DNA from: Chaetoderma sp. LZ-2023a
Taxonomy: Eukaryota > Mollusca > Caudofoveata > Chaetodermatida > Chaetodermatidae
Assembly: GCA_034401795.1 (NCBI GenBank)
Contig: CM067369.1
Location: 87,756,506 to 87,820,505, forward strand
Direction of reading: 5' to 3'
DNA length: 64,000 nucleotides
Below are positions 22,095 through 34,669 of the stretch, piece by piece. The notes below the pieces were generated by a model. It was not told the DNA's origin, did not search any database, and saw only the letters and a list, made by a program, of their open reading frames with translations. The position numbers and the translations under genes were made by a program. The first letter of the stretch is position 1; the number at the start of each line of letters is the position of its first letter.

Positions 22095-23190
22095 ATTATC
22101 CCCACGTTTTTAAAAAACGTCGGGGATATTGTAAGCGCCTCCGTCCATCTGTCCATCCATCCGTCATGCTATCTCCTCCCAAACCATTGGGTGGAATTAA
22201 ATCTAAATTTGGTATGTGGGTTACCCACATCATTCCGCTTTTCAAAACGATATTTAGATTTGGCTCCACACCCCTGGGTGTGTGGCAGAGGTCAAAGGTC
22301 AAATTAGTTGTACCGCAACTCCTCTGAAATTGTTAGACAGAACTCAACCAAATTTGATATCTGAGTTACCCATATGATTACAGAGTGCAAGAGCCCATTT
22401 AGATTTGGCTCCGATCACCAGGGGGTGGTGGAGGGCCAAAAGGTCAAACTTTAACCTGCGCAAATTGATTGTAATGCATCTCCTCCGAAACCGTTGGACA
22501 TAATTCAACCAAATTTGGTCTGTGGGTACCCACATCAATGTACATGAGCATATTTACATTGGGCCACACACCCCATGGGTGGGTGGGGATGGGGGTCAAA
22601 AGGTAAAAAAATCGGTTGTAATGCAACTCCTCTGACACTGTTGGACGGAATTCAACCAAATTTAGTATGTCAGTTACCCATATCAATGTGGAGTGGATGA
22701 GCACATTTACATTTGGCCCCGCACCCAGGGGGTGGGTGATGGGTCAAAAGGTCCTGACATTGATTGCAATGTAACTCTTCTGAAATAGTTATATGGAACT
22801 CAAACAAATTTGATATCTGAGAAGGGGAGCTGGAAAGGGTCAAAAGGTCCAATTTTAACCTGCGGAAATTGATTTAATGCCTCTTCTCTAAAACCATTGG
22901 ATGGAATTCAACCAAATCTGGTATGTGAGTTACCCATATCAATGTGGAGTGGATGAGCACATTTACATTTGGCCCCGCCCCTAGCTGTTGGGGACGGGGT
23001 CAAAAGGTCATGAAATTGATTGTACTGCAACTCCTTTGACACTATTGCACGAAATTTATCCAAATTTCGTATGTGACTTACCCACATGATAGTGGAGTGC
23101 AAAAGGCTGTTTACATCTGGCTCCACCCCCGGGGGGTGGGTTGTGCCAAATGTTCAAAGCGGCGAACGTGGGGATTTGCGATGATGCATC
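22095..23190. repeat. Diverged tandem repeat, about 200-bp unit (AACCAAATTTGGTATG..ACCCACAT)
   Basis: The block is bounded by complementary ends CCCCACGTTTTTAAAAAACG and GCGGCGAACGTGGGG. Inside are about five diverged units, each with GCAACTCCTCTGA, GGAATTCAACCAAATTTGGT, TTACCCATATCAATGTGGAG, ACATTTACATTTGGC, a C/G-rich patch and GGTCAAAAGGTCA. The second half, from 22,546, recurs at 43,471-44,105. It is non-coding. Confidence 0.85.
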
Positions 23191-23215
23191 ATCGACCAAT
23201 CAATCTATTTTTTAT

Positions 23216-23330
23216 TAATTTAACACTGGAATCACTGCCTCGATAACAGAGCTGAGTCATTCCATTGATAAATTTTCAAGAATATTCTTCTCTTGCTCTG
23301 CAAATTGAAATTTATTTTCTATTGAAGTTT
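23216..23330. repeat. Family 1 fold-back fragment
   Basis: Contains TTTAACACTGGAATCACTGC, CTCGATAACAGAGC and AAATTTTCAAGAATATTCTT. Both outer ends are missing. A matching fragment lies at about 44,128-44,240. Confidence 0.55.
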
Positions 23331-23484
23331 TCCTGAAAAAAATCAGCACGTGTTTGTTGGCAGGATGATACCACATACACATGCGTATATTATAGTGGAG
23401 CTTCAGGAGGTAGCAATCAACATAATCAACCACTACAGGTAACAGCTCACAAATAACTCCATGTTTCCATAACAAAATAAAATG

Positions 23485-23572
23485 TACTGTTGAATATCTT
23501 GGACTTAATTTGATTGGAAGCCATTAGGCAGCAAATGGCTTCCAATCAAATTAAGTCCAAAATATTCAACAG
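23485..23572. repeat. Near-perfect hairpin, family 2 (about 39-bp stem)
   Basis: The left arm starts CTGTTGAATATCTTGGACTT and ends GGAAGCCATT. A short AGGCAGC loop follows, then the exact complementary arm AATGGCTTCC to AATATTCAACAG with one mismatch. The size resembles a miRNA precursor, but no expression evidence exists here. Confidence 0.8.
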
Positions 23573-23691
23573 ATCATTTCTTACATCATGTTCAAAAGTG
23601 TCCTAACTATGTGTAACATGTTTCTATTTTTTAATTGTCTCGCTGCTGAAAGCCACCAGGCAATAATTTCAATGTGCAAAATTTGCTCTTG

Positions 23692-23785
23692 ACTTGTTGA
23701 ATATTTTGAAAACAATTTAACTGAGTTGTTGGTTGGTGGCTTAGCCACCAACAACTTTCAGTTAAATTGTTTTCAAAATATTTAG
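23692..23785. repeat. Second family 2 hairpin
   Basis: Arms TTGAATATTTTGAAAACAAT and ATTGTTTTCAAAATATT enclose a different apical stem, GGTGGCTTAGCCACC. The base is shared with the hairpin 200 bp upstream, but the apex differs. Confidence 0.75.
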
Positions 23786-24813
23786 CCTGATCAGCGATAT
23801 GGCCTCTGGAATATGTCGTCTGTGAACTTATTTCTGTGCTGTACTGTACATCAACATCAGCTGAATCTATGGTACTTACTAGTGCATTCACTATATGTTA
23901 ATAATTAGAACATGCGGAGAAAGAGAGGGGCGAATCAAGGTCCAAGATTCTACAAACTGATAGATATCTTATCTTTGTATATGTAGCCAAAAAATACCCC
24001 GCCTTTAAAGCGATGTTAGAGTTTTGATACTTTTTATGTCAGGCAGATGAGATGTATTCCGAGACTACAACGGCTAAAAGATCATGCAGCTGCATGCAAT
24101 GACAGTCATTCTTTAAAGATCCTGCAGCTGCATGCAGTGACAGTCATTCTTCTTTAGCCAATGTTTCTTGTCCTCAACCACCAGAGTACTGTGCCCCTGC
24201 AGTATCTTCAATTAGTATCTAGTTCAGCTTCTGCTTAGGTTAGTATTTAGTGTGTTAAATAGCAGGTTTCATCATGAGTTGTATACATGTAGGTATTGAA
24301 GGAGTAGAACAAAGTACTAGTCAGGCTCTCTGTGTGCAGGGATGGCTGGTGGTAATCACAAAATGTGCACCATAGATACATGTAGGTCAGCTTTGTTGGG
24401 GCACTTACTGACAGTGGGAAGCATTGCACATAGAATAGCAGGCCTGTGCTGTAATATTTCCAATGGTAACCCATAATAGGCTGCCTTATATGTTTTAAGG
24501 AGACATATGGTAACCTTGGAAAGCTCATTGATGTCCATACTAAAATCAACAGATTACGGTACCCCGTTTCAGGCCCCCTAAAATAAATTAAGCCAACTTC
24601 ATGGAGACCGTTTTCAACAGGTTACCATAACAGCACAGGCCTGAATAGACAACACGTTATTGAAGATTATGCTGTCAAGTGTGCATTGTTGACTGGGTAT
24701 GAAGATGTTTGCGCAGGAAAACATCAAGACTATGTATAACATTTGAAACTCAGACCCAGCTTTTCCAGTTGCACTAAGTATCAGTGATACAGTCATACAC
24801 AGGCTGCATTATA
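23786..24813. other. Intergenic DNA up to the Gypsy insertion point
   Basis: Contains a short direct repeat CAGCTGCATGCA(A/G)TGACAGTCATTCTT (24,089-24,152). Open frames are short and featureless. The same sequence recurs at 44,691-45,720 without the insertion. Confidence 0.5.
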
Positions 24814-24817
24814 CAAG

Positions 24818-25669
24818 TGTAACAGGGTAAATACATTTTGCAATATGGTTGTACTACCCGGCTACGAGTGACAAAGTTCTTATATGTCACCTTAAGTTCG
24901 TTGAATTGAGGAATAGATGAAACATAAACACTGGCTGATGAAATGCTATATAGGCGAATTTATTTACAGTGATGTTGCTTTGAATACCATGGTTTTCAGG
25001 TTAAAACTCACGTATCAGAAACCCCCATAGCTTACAAGACAACATTTCGGATGCCAGATTCTCTACAGCAATCCCACCGAATAGCCGTCATTTGAATCCA
25101 TGAAGCCTGGTTATTCAGTTCTCATCCTTTAATTTGCCATACAATGCCGAAAAACAGCCATGTCTATATTTCTAGGTAAATGCCATGCAATTCACTGTGC
25201 TAACCTTTATAGGTTTTTACTCTCACTCCTGCTATGCACAGTCCGGTCCTATTAAACACAGTTCTGACTTCCTCTCTCTCACTCAGCTGTTCTCCCTGCC
25301 TCCCATTACTGCAACCTGATCTGGTCAGATTTTAATTCACGCCAAATAGTCCTGAACTATATCTTAGTTACTAAATTACACCTATGGGATAGCCGGATTA
25401 AACCAACTCAGTTTCACATGGATACCTCAAGTTATCTCATGTGACACAAGATTACTATCCAAGATGCACTCAGCAATCAAGTCCAGCTCCTCTCTTAGAT
25501 ACATATTCATACACCAAGCATGCATAAATTAGCTGGGAGGGTGACAGGTTAATTAATATGACCAGCGAATGCTGGAATTGAGCATATACCGTGTGGCTTA
25601 ACAAGTACATAGGCTGGGTGGAAAGTTATTTATTCATTAATTAAAGTCATGTAAATTCACTCTCTCACA
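24818..25669 (-). repeat. Gypsy 3' LTR (852 bp)
   Basis: In element orientation it runs from TGTGAGAGAGTG to CCCTGTTACA. By eye it has no difference from the copy at 39,308-40,159. Confidence 0.95.
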
Positions 25670-25680
25670 TTCTCCCCAAC
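25670..25680 (-). promoter_or_regulatory. Gypsy polypurine tract
   Basis: GTTGGGGAGAA lies immediately upstream of the 3' LTR on the minus strand, the position of the plus-strand primer in LTR elements. Confidence 0.8.
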
Positions 25681-25702
25681 TTTCATTTTGTCGTCCCGAC
25701 AA

Positions 25703-28697
25703 TTATTTATCAACTGGGCTAAGTTGTTTTGTTAGAACTAGTGCTAATAAACGTTGAGCCTTAGCTAGGTCGGCTATGATTCCTGATGTGCTTTCACTCA
25801 TAAACCCTTCTTGTTTCACCACAACTTGTACGGCTTCACTGGTGAGTTGACTGGTATCTGTATACCCTAACCTGTCGCTATGCTTTCCCGCTGTGATCCG
25901 TGTAGATCGCCTAAGAATTGGAGGTTCCCCAATGTTCTCAGAGACTTTACTAGCATCTTGGCATATCCTACCATGTCCAATGGCTAATCCATCTGTCACT
26001 CCTAACCGTAGATCAGGTCCAATATTATCCAGTGACTCTGCTATTTCCTGAACCGTTTTACTTGTCGTACTCCTTAAGCGGCTTGCTGATTCTAAATGGT
26101 TACTTTGATGATTTGTGACTGGTGTTCGATTAATATCTGCATTATTTAAAGCAGCAGCTACATTAGACAAATCAATATCTTCATTCTCTAAGGTAGATAT
26201 ATCTGGTTGATCATCATCTATGTTGTCTTCACCTTGCTGGAACTCCTCATCACAAGAATTCTTATCGTCACTGGGAATAACATCTCTGTCACACATACTA
26301 ACATATTCATGCACATTTAACAATTCAGTCCTATGTACTCGCCTAATATTGCCAATGCCAGTTATTGGTTGAATCTCATAGACATGATTTAATGGATCTA
26401 TTCGTCTAATTACTACATAGGGTTTATCACACCACCGATCTTGAATCTTGTTCCGCCCTTTTATTCCTCTATTCTTGATGTAAACTTTGGTTCCTGGGGA
26501 TATATCAAAATCACTAGCCTTTTCATCACATCGTTTCTGACGTTTTTCTGCTTCCTCCCTGAGTTTGTTTCCTGCTAATTTCTGAGCGATCTCCATTTTC
26601 TTTTGATGCTGTTCTATCCAGTCATGCATAGCCATGTCCTCATGTGTATCCGTGCCACCTGACAACATACTATCAATGGGCAACCAGGCTTCTTGGCCAA
26701 AGAAAAGAAAATGAGGTGAATAACCAGTTGATGCATGAGGTGTCACATTGTAAGCCCAGACCAACTCTGGAATGTACTTAGGCCATTTCCGCTTCTGTTC
26801 TGGTGTTAATGTCCTCAACAAATCATGAAATGTCCGATTAAACCTCTCAGTCTGTCCGTTTCCCTGGGGATGGTATGGTGTAGTTCTGGTCTTTTTGATA
26901 TTATACATGCTACACAATTCTGCAATAACGGAAGATTCAAAATTCTTGCCTTGGTCACTATGAATGGAGCGTGGTATACCATATCTTAAAAACCATTCCT
27001 TAACCAATGCTTCTGCAACGGTATGTGCCTTTTGGTCACGTGTTGGAACACACAGGACTAGTTTTGTAAAGACATCAGTCATCACTAGTACATTTTCACG
27101 TCCATCACTAGATCGTTCTAACAGTGTAAAATCAATAGCCAATATGTCCAATGGTTTCCTAGCAATCAAACTTTTCATGGTAGTGTGAACCTTTGGCTTT
27201 GATTTGGCTAACAAACAACGTTCACAATGTTGACAGTGACTTTCTATTTCGGCAAACATTTTTGGCCAATAGCACCGTGCTCTGATCAACATCCAGGTTC
27301 GTTCCTTACCTTGATGTCCCATCTTGTCATGAATGGCTTCCAGAACTTGACTCTTCAATGAGGAGGGTAACAATAATTGGGTCACTTCTTGGCCATCCAC
27401 CCAAATGATACGATATAGAACACCCTTAATTTCCCTCAAATGATTCCATTGATTGACTAATTTCTGAACGTTACTAGATTCATTGCGAATCTGGTTTCTA
27501 GCAGGTTTTCCATGTTTCCAATAATATACCAGTCTTCCAACCTCACTATCTAATCTCTGCAGTTCAGCTAATTCTGTACTACTGTATGACGGCAAGGTAT
27601 CTGAAACACTATGCGCATCCGTTGATGGGATTGATTGACCCGAGGTCTGCATTTCCTCTGCTGATACATCCAATCTTTGCAACTCACTGATTTTCCTTCT
27701 TAATTCCACCGGTACGACTATTCCCCCAAAAACGGTTCTACGATCCAGGAACAATTCTTCTGCTTTAGCATGAACCTTAGCATGTAACCGGCTAAGAGCA
27801 TCTGCATTCCGATTGGACTTCCCTGAACGGTATTTAACAGTAAAATCAAACTGAGACAACTGTGCCATCCATCTAGCTTCTGTCGCTCCTAATTTGGCTG
27901 TTTGTATATATGAAAGAGGATTACTGTCGGTGTACACTAAAAATTTGGAACATAATAAATAGTCTCGGAACTTATCTGTTATGGCCCACTTCAAACCTAA
28001 CATCTCGAGTTTCATAGAACTATAATTTGCATCATTTCTTTCAGCTGGTCGGAGTCCTCTACTTGCATAGGCAATGACAACACACCTACCATCCTGTTGT
28101 TGCGAAAGAACAGCACCGAGGCCTCTGTAACTGGCATCTGTTTCCACGATGAATGGTTGCGAAAAATCAGGGTATCCTAATAATGGACTGCTGGTTAGCA
28201 TTCCTTTGAGGTTTTCAAAGGCTTTGTCACAGGAATCATCCCATCGTTCACAAAATGATCGGCGGTCTTGCTTAGACTTTAGCTGTTTCTTCATTTTATT
28301 ATGTCCTTCAAACAGTTGATGGAGAGGTTTGGCTATCTGTGCAAATCCTTTCACAAATCTTCTATAGTATGAGGCGAGGCCGATGAACGATCTTAACTCT
28401 GTCGCGGTCTTTGGAGTTTTCCAATTCTTCACACACTCTATTTTGTCTGGATCTGTGGCAATGCCTTCTTCTGAGATTTGGTGTCCTAAATATTTTACTT
28501 TCTTCTTGAATAGATGGCACTTCTCTGGTTTGAGCTTGAGACCAAATCTCAATAGACGCTGAAAAACTAGTTCTAACCTCTCTATCATTTCCTCAAATGA
28601 TTGTCCATACACCAAGATGTCATCTAGATAAACAATTAATGTAAGCAGATTTTGATCACCTAAACAAGCTTGCATAAGACGGGCAAATGTTGCAGGA
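25703..28697 (-). pseudogene. Gypsy pol, 3' part: RT end, RNase H, integrase
   Basis: About 997 codons in one frame, beginning at the DIRS insertion point with SPATFARL. It holds the RT catalytic YLDD, the KCHLFKKKVKYLGH and FIGLASYYRRF thumb, and an RNase H with VETDASYRGLGAVLS, YTDSNPLSYI and NADALSR. The integrase has a zinc HHCC site (H-x3-H in HDKMGHQ; CQHC/CERC region) and a D-D-E core: IDFT, HSDQGKNF and GQTERFNRT. A C-terminal segment with KIQDRWCDKPYVVI resembles the GPY/F module. A long acidic tail follows. The frame itself is intact, but the protein is severed from its own N-terminal RT half, so it is non-functional as placed. Confidence 0.93.
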
Positions 28698-28737
28698 GAA
28701 TGCAGGAAATGTCAATTTCCCTTTCTCCGAGATCTAA

Positions 28738-28894
28738 CAATACTCACCATTCTGTTACTTCTGATATACAGCTGGCTCTGACAGCGGCTCTAGGACTATA
28801 GACTTAGAAAGCTTTACCGACTCCTGGGAACCGGGTACTCGGCTCCCAACTGCCGAGTACCCGCTTACCATAGAGCTCATATTGTTTGCATAGC
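28738..28894. repeat. DIRS copy 2 left inverted terminal repeat
   Basis: Complement of 35,624-35,781. It carries variants (GGCTCTGACAG, GGACTATAG, GGTACTCGGC) that are absent from copy 1 but present in its own partner repeat. Confidence 0.9.
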
Positions 28895-28949
28895 CACCAA
28901 ACAAGAGAAAACTATGGCTTGCCTCCGTGGGGCTGGGAGGCTGGGTCCG

Positions 28950-29050
28950 TAACAGAATGGTGAGTATTGTTAGATCTCGGAGAAAGGGAAATTGACATTT
29001 CCTGCATTCTCCTTCGATCAATACTCACCATTCTGTTACTTCTGATATAC
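28950..29050. repeat. DIRS copy 2 internal complementary region
   Basis: Same joined-end structure as in copy 1, including CCTGCATTCTCCTTCGATC. Confidence 0.9.
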
Positions 29051-29551
29051 ACCAGATTTGATCAGTAACCTGGTGGGAAGGGGCAAGCCATACATGCTAA
29101 TTTTGCCCCTTGGAGAAAGATTTTAGACTTCAAACTTGACTAACGGAGACCTAAAAAGGACCGTCAAGTTTACGGAACCGAATCACATTCGCGTCACAGC
29201 TCCCCCCCCTTTTTCCTCCTAAGAAAAGGGAGAGAACTAACGAACATGTATCTCGCCTGAAAACACCAATATGCCAAGAGGGTTAACTACTCCCTGCATA
29301 TCGCTTGTATTAGCCTGGGAATGAGCATGAATATATACGATGAATGAACATGATACATATACATAATACAAAAAACTCTCACTTGTTGAATTACCTTATG
29401 ATAACAGGACTTCAGACGTACCGCCTACAACCATTCACCGGTTCGGCCATCAGTGACACAATCTGGTTGACATCCTCTCGCCTGACCATGCCTGCTTTAG
29501 GTTCTTTTCTTACCGAAGTGAGAAAAGGGGAAAAGCAGTGTGGTCACTAAC

Positions 29552-30590
29552 TATCGTTTCAAAACAGCTAAAGCGAGTGGATTGGCTGAGTCTGACACAT
29601 CCCTCATATAGTAATCCGTGAATGAGGACTCACAGTGCCATTGTGCAACGGCCATGATGTCCTATAACGGAACACCATTGTAAAGGGCGGTCGAGGCGGC
29701 TATTCCTCTGACATTGTCTGCCCTTACGCCTTGCACCTGGTGCCCAGTCGCCATCTCGTGAGTAGTCTGAATGCATTCGACCACCCAACGAGAGATAGTA
29801 TCCATGGATGCGGCGCCATAAGACTTTTTATGGCAGATCCACAGATGTCTATCGTTCGACCGTAACGAGTCAGTCCGTTTCTTGTACTTAGTCAAAGCAC
29901 GGACCGGGCACCAGACACTGGCATCACGATCAAACCTAGTTAACTTCGGTATAAAGATCGGTTTGCCGGGATATCTCAAAGATTGGTTCTTTGACATAAC
30001 CTCTGCTCTTGGCAGAAGACGCAGACCTTCTCCAGAAACAATAAATCGGTTCCTCTCTGCCGAAAGCGCATGGATCTCACTGCGCCTTTTAGCTGAGGAA
30101 GCTGCCAATAGAAAAACCGCCTTTAGAGTCAAATGCTTTAGACTAGCCGAACGCAACGGTTCGAAAGGGTGCTTGGCCAGTACATTAAGCACTAAAGATA
30201 GACTCCAGGCTGGAATGACTACCGGTTGTCTCGGTCGGAGATTGCTCATTCCCTCAACATCACATTTAACTGGGCCACCTCTGGACTATCCCTGTTGGCT
30301 AGACAAGGGATAAATGATGCCAAAGCTGACTTGTATCCAGCAACTGTGACGGGAGCTAGTCCTCAAAAGAACAGCTCACAGAGAAAGTCTGCTATTTGCT
30401 GATAGTGGATTGAAAGGTATCAATACCCTTTTCTTCACACCAGTCTGCAAATCTGTTAACCTTGTTGTTATATGACTTGAAGGTTGACCTACTTCTCGCA
30501 GCCGCGATGAAATCAGCAGCCTGTCGAGAAAAGCCTTCCGACGTGGAACGTTGTTTGATAACATCCACGCAGTCATTGAACATCTCGGGA
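29552..30590 (-). pseudogene. DIRS copy 2 tyrosine recombinase, dead
   Basis: Aligned with copy 1, the catalytic histidine is changed: RAHDVRG in copy 1 reads RADNVRG here (GAC at 29,716-29,718). A nonsense codon (29,662-29,664) in place of Glu after GVPL removes the tryptophan and the nucleophilic tyrosine. Single-base deletions near 30,251 and 30,402 break the frame further. At about 30,580 a one-base difference from copy 1 joins this frame to the RT frame. Confidence 0.9.
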
Positions 30591-32430
30591 CGCTCGTGTA
30601 GGAAGCGTCCCTTGGCCTGGGAGATTATGTTCGGAATCTCGGGCAACTGCACAGGATTTTCCACCAGCAGATCTAGAAGATCCGTGAACCACGCCCTGCT
30701 CGGCCAATACGGCGCTATTAGCAGGACCAGACACGGTTCCTCCCTGACCTTCACCAAAACCTTCGGTAGAAGAATGGTGGGTGGGTACGCGTAAGCGTGC
30801 ATCCCTCTCCAGCTTATCGCCAGAGCGTCTGTATCGACGGCATTTGGATCTGTAATCGGCGAGACATATGTCATGATTTGAGCATTTTCCTTTGTGGCGA
30901 ACAAGTCCACGTTGGGTTTGCCCCAATGCTCGAAGATCCGTCGCAGAACTGGAGGGTTGAGGGACCATTCTGTTGGCAGGATTCTCTGTCTGCGAGACAA
31001 AGCATCCGCCAGAATGTTCAATCGGCCAGGAATACGAGCTGCTTTCAAAACAACCGAGTAATTCCTGCACCATTGAATCAAGTGCCACACCCTGATACAC
31101 AGAGTGGGCGACCTGGTCCCGCCTTGGCGATTTATATATGATACTACTGTCGAATTGACCGACCGTATCAATATCACCTTGCCCCTGATCATCGGAAGGA
31201 ACTCTTCCAACGCCAGTTCCACTGCCATCATTTCCAACAGATTGATATGCAGCTGACTCTCCGGGAGAGTCCATGTGCCCGAGACCTGGTTCTCCCAGGC
31301 AGGCACCCCACCCTTCCAGCGATGCATCCGTGTAAACGGACAGCTGGGGTTGGGGTAGGTGCAGCGAAACCCCTATTAGGAGATTCTGACGCTGTTTCCA
31401 CCATAGCAGATGCGATATTATCGGCTCCAAAACTGGCACCAGTTTTGACAGGGGTTCTGTTCTCTGTTTCCACAGAGACATCAGATACAACTGGATAGGT
31501 CTTCGCATTAGAGCATCGTACGGGATAACCTGCTCCATGGAGACCATTATGCCCAGCATCTGAAGGAACCGCCTCGCCTTGAATGTGGTTTCCCACTCGA
31601 AAACTCTTGAGGATGGCTAACAGAGACACCACTCTGGGCTCTGATGGGTAAACCCTGCCCTCCTCAAGGTCGAATCGCATCCCCAAATAAACGAAACGTT
31701 GAGTGGGCGTCAACTCGGATTTCTCCTCGTTGACTATGCAGCTTAGATCTGAAAGTAACTTCAGAGTCAGAGCAGTATCCACGTTCAACCTGGCTGCCGA
31801 GTCTGCCTTAAGCAGCCAGTCGTCTATGTAGGTGTGTAGCGCCACGTTCTCTTTTCTGAGAAACGCTGTCACCGCAAGGACCACTCTTGTGAAAACCCTC
31901 GGAGCTGTCGACAGGCCAAACGGGAGACTGTAAACTCCCATAGTTGACTCTGAAACGCAAATCTCAGAAACCTGTGCCAACTCCGATTCATAGGAATGTG
32001 GAAATATGCATTTTTCAGATCGATCGATACACACCACATTCCTTTCCTCAATCCCGCATTACCGACCTCGGAATTTCCATCTGGAACCGAGGCGTATGGC
32101 TAAACCAATTTAATGGCCTGAGATTGAGTATGGGTCTCCATCCCCCTGTGCTCTTGGGGACAAGGAACATGTTTGAATAGAAGCCTGAGTGTTTCGATTT
32201 GCTGGATTTATTGCTCCCTTCAGAAGCAAACCCGACACTTCCTTTTGAACGGCTTCTAACTTGTCTGGCTCCCTTGGTACGGGTGTCCAGACAGGTGCCA
32301 AAGACAGATTTTGTGGTGGAAAGTCCCACCACTCCGGCATGTAACCCTGGGATAACCATCCCAGGACCAGACTGTCTGACGTCACACCTTGCCAGGCCTC
32401 GACGAAACGCATGAGCCTTCCACCCACCAT
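30591..32430 (-). pseudogene. DIRS copy 2 RT/RNase H/MT-like, frameshifted
   Basis: All domains seen in copy 1 are recognisable (YIDD, RNase H, the DLFATKENAQ and YPPTILLP blocks). Small indels near 31,290, 31,570-31,585, 31,925 and 32,060-32,200 split the frame into four or five pieces. Most differences from copy 1 that break the frame are one- or two-base indels. Confidence 0.9.
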
Positions 32431-32600
32431 AGACGCCTCGACGTCTAACGGGGTTGTCCGGCTCGCAGTCCGCCCCCCCACTCTTTCTTAACGAGAGAGA
32501 GAGAGAACCATTTCGTTCTAGGCACGACGGGTATAACTGGCACCGCTGTTCCTGTCACACAGGCGCGGTCCAGGCGGATATGAAGGGAGCTTTCGTACCC
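32431..32600. other. DIRS copy 2 Gag-RT spacer
   Basis: Same spacer as in copy 1, but its C run is only a few bases long. Confidence 0.5.
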
Positions 32601-34669
32601 TCAGGTACGCTTCGGCCCCTTCTGTCCGCCCTTTGAGGCCTTACCCTTACCCTTCCCACCTCTAGGGCGGTCAGGAGCAACATTGGGGAGGGTAGGCGCC
32701 TCTACAACCTTCCTGGGCTTCTTCGCCGGCGGCGGCTCTGAAATCCCAGCTGAAGCAGAAGTCGCAACAGGCCTAGCTTTCGCCTTGCCCTTATGCTTCT
32801 TCTGCTCCTTTGAAGGTTGTCCCGTTAGCGGTTTCCCCACAGGCCCTAGTGCATGCGCTTGTCGCACTAGCTCTAGCTGTAGGTTTACCGCTAACCGATT
32901 CTGCGCGATACTGGCGGTATCCTCTAAGATGGCCCACGCTTGGCCACCGAAGATGCTAGGCCCTGTCAGGGGTGTCCCAAGGAGACGCTCCCTGACTGCC
33001 GTAGCCGGACGCATATGGTCAATGACCATTTGCCTCCTGGATTTCGTCACACGCGCTTGCACCCTTGCCAATGCGTCCATCGACAGCACCAGGCCGTCAT
33101 TGACACATGAAAGCGCCACAGGTGGCACAGGGTGGCCTGCCCCGCTTCAGCCCACACCGACTGAAGGAGACGATAAGAGTGGTTGACAGCGCTCATCGCT
33201 GCCCTCACACCCTCATCGCTAGGGACAGGACTTCTTCCTGGTGTACCTGAGACTTGTCCACAAGTGCCGGACCGGGGTGACCCGGCACGGCACTCTGGAC
33301 GCCCAGTACCCATCGGTCACTCCGTGACCGACGGGACTACACCATACCTGTCGTATTCCCCCCGCGGAATACGACATCTTGCCCGCACCTCCCTGGAGGC
33401 CGCAGGGAGCTGACCCTTGGTCATCAGTTGTTTGCTATAAATAGCATCCAACCATTCTATGAACCGTGGATCCAGTCCCACTGACTGGATCCGGGCCGCG
33501 GGCAAAATCCCCGTCCTGATCGACGCAACCGACGGACGGGGCGCATCTTCATCGGCCGTGGCCGAAACCACAGACGGGTCAACCCTGGCTAGCCACGCCA
33601 GAGCATCTGACCAATCTACCTCCGATGAAGACACCCCCGCAAACACGTCACCCGTTGACGTGCTCACGGGGTCTGCCAGCCACGGCCTCCCAGCAAGGAG
33701 CCACGGCTGACACGCCAGGCACTCCGGTACCACACGGTTCCGCCGCCACCCCATGAAACACTCCGGTCCATGGGGTAGGTCCACACGGAAAACCGTACGG
33801 ACCCGTAGCAGTCGCGGAACCATAGCCGGACACGGGCGCCCACGGCACCCCACGTCCGACTGCCGGACCAGGCGAGATAGGTGAGTACCACGCCCGGCCC
33901 GGCACACCCGTTCCCGTGACGGCTGGTGCCAAACCAAGCCGCACGGAACCGGTGCACGGTAACGGATTTGCCTCAGCCACAGGCGGAGCCGCTGACCTGG
34001 CTTGCGCCAAACCAGACAAATGGAGGCCGGATCCGTCTAGGACGGAATCAACCTCCATATTCTCCACCTGCGGCTTCACGGGCCGCAGCAACCTCTCCTC
34101 CTCGGCCTCCTCGTCTTCAGACTCCGAAGAGTCGTCACTAGACGAGTCAACCGTGGAACCGTCCTGGCGGACGGCTCCCACACCTGACGGACCGGCCACC
34201 GCTACTGGACCACCCGGAGGTGGCCGCAGAGAAACAGAAACCCATCTGGCCGAAGCCAGACGGGACTGCCAGGGGGCCGTACGAGACGGCCCCCTCGGTA
34301 ACCAGTCCAGAATCCTGTCCGAGGACAGGATCCGTACCAGGCATGGGGAGAAACTGCCCCCCAACCTTTGGTAGCAGGGACGACACCAGCGTGGTCAGAA
34401 CGCTATGCAGAAAAACCCTGCAGAGCCGGACCAAACCACGCCGGCGGTGCCATCTCCGCCACCTCCAGCTGGGGACGTGGAGCACCCGCACCGGCCGAAC
34501 CGGGCGCTCCACGATTTACTCTCGGACCGCCTGACCCCGCGTCAGACCCAGCCAAGTCCTTCTGGGAAAGGAACTTAACCATCGTTTCGACGGACCACAC
34601 TGCACAAACATTACACCTATGATCTATATTACACAGGGCACACATAAAACAGACATGGTCCTTGAACAT
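32601..34669 (-). pseudogene. DIRS copy 2 Gag-like, frameshifted
   Basis: The zinc-binding N-terminus (CFMCALCNIDHRCNVC), the acidic patch and the basic tail are present. The C run that is seven long in copy 1 is six here (34,357-34,362) and keeps that region in frame. An A run of five (34,411-34,415, four in copy 1) breaks the frame upstream. More breaks occur at about 34,265, 33,680, 33,320, 33,220 and 33,140. Confidence 0.85.

Noticed and set aside
23485-23572. tRNA or snRNA gene at the hairpins
   Set aside because: The structure is a single long stem with no cloverleaf, A/B boxes or Sm site.
24247-24549. 100-aa minus ORF, repeated at 45,154-45,456
   Set aside because: No motif, biased composition, overlapped by another frame; conserved only because the copies are near-identical.
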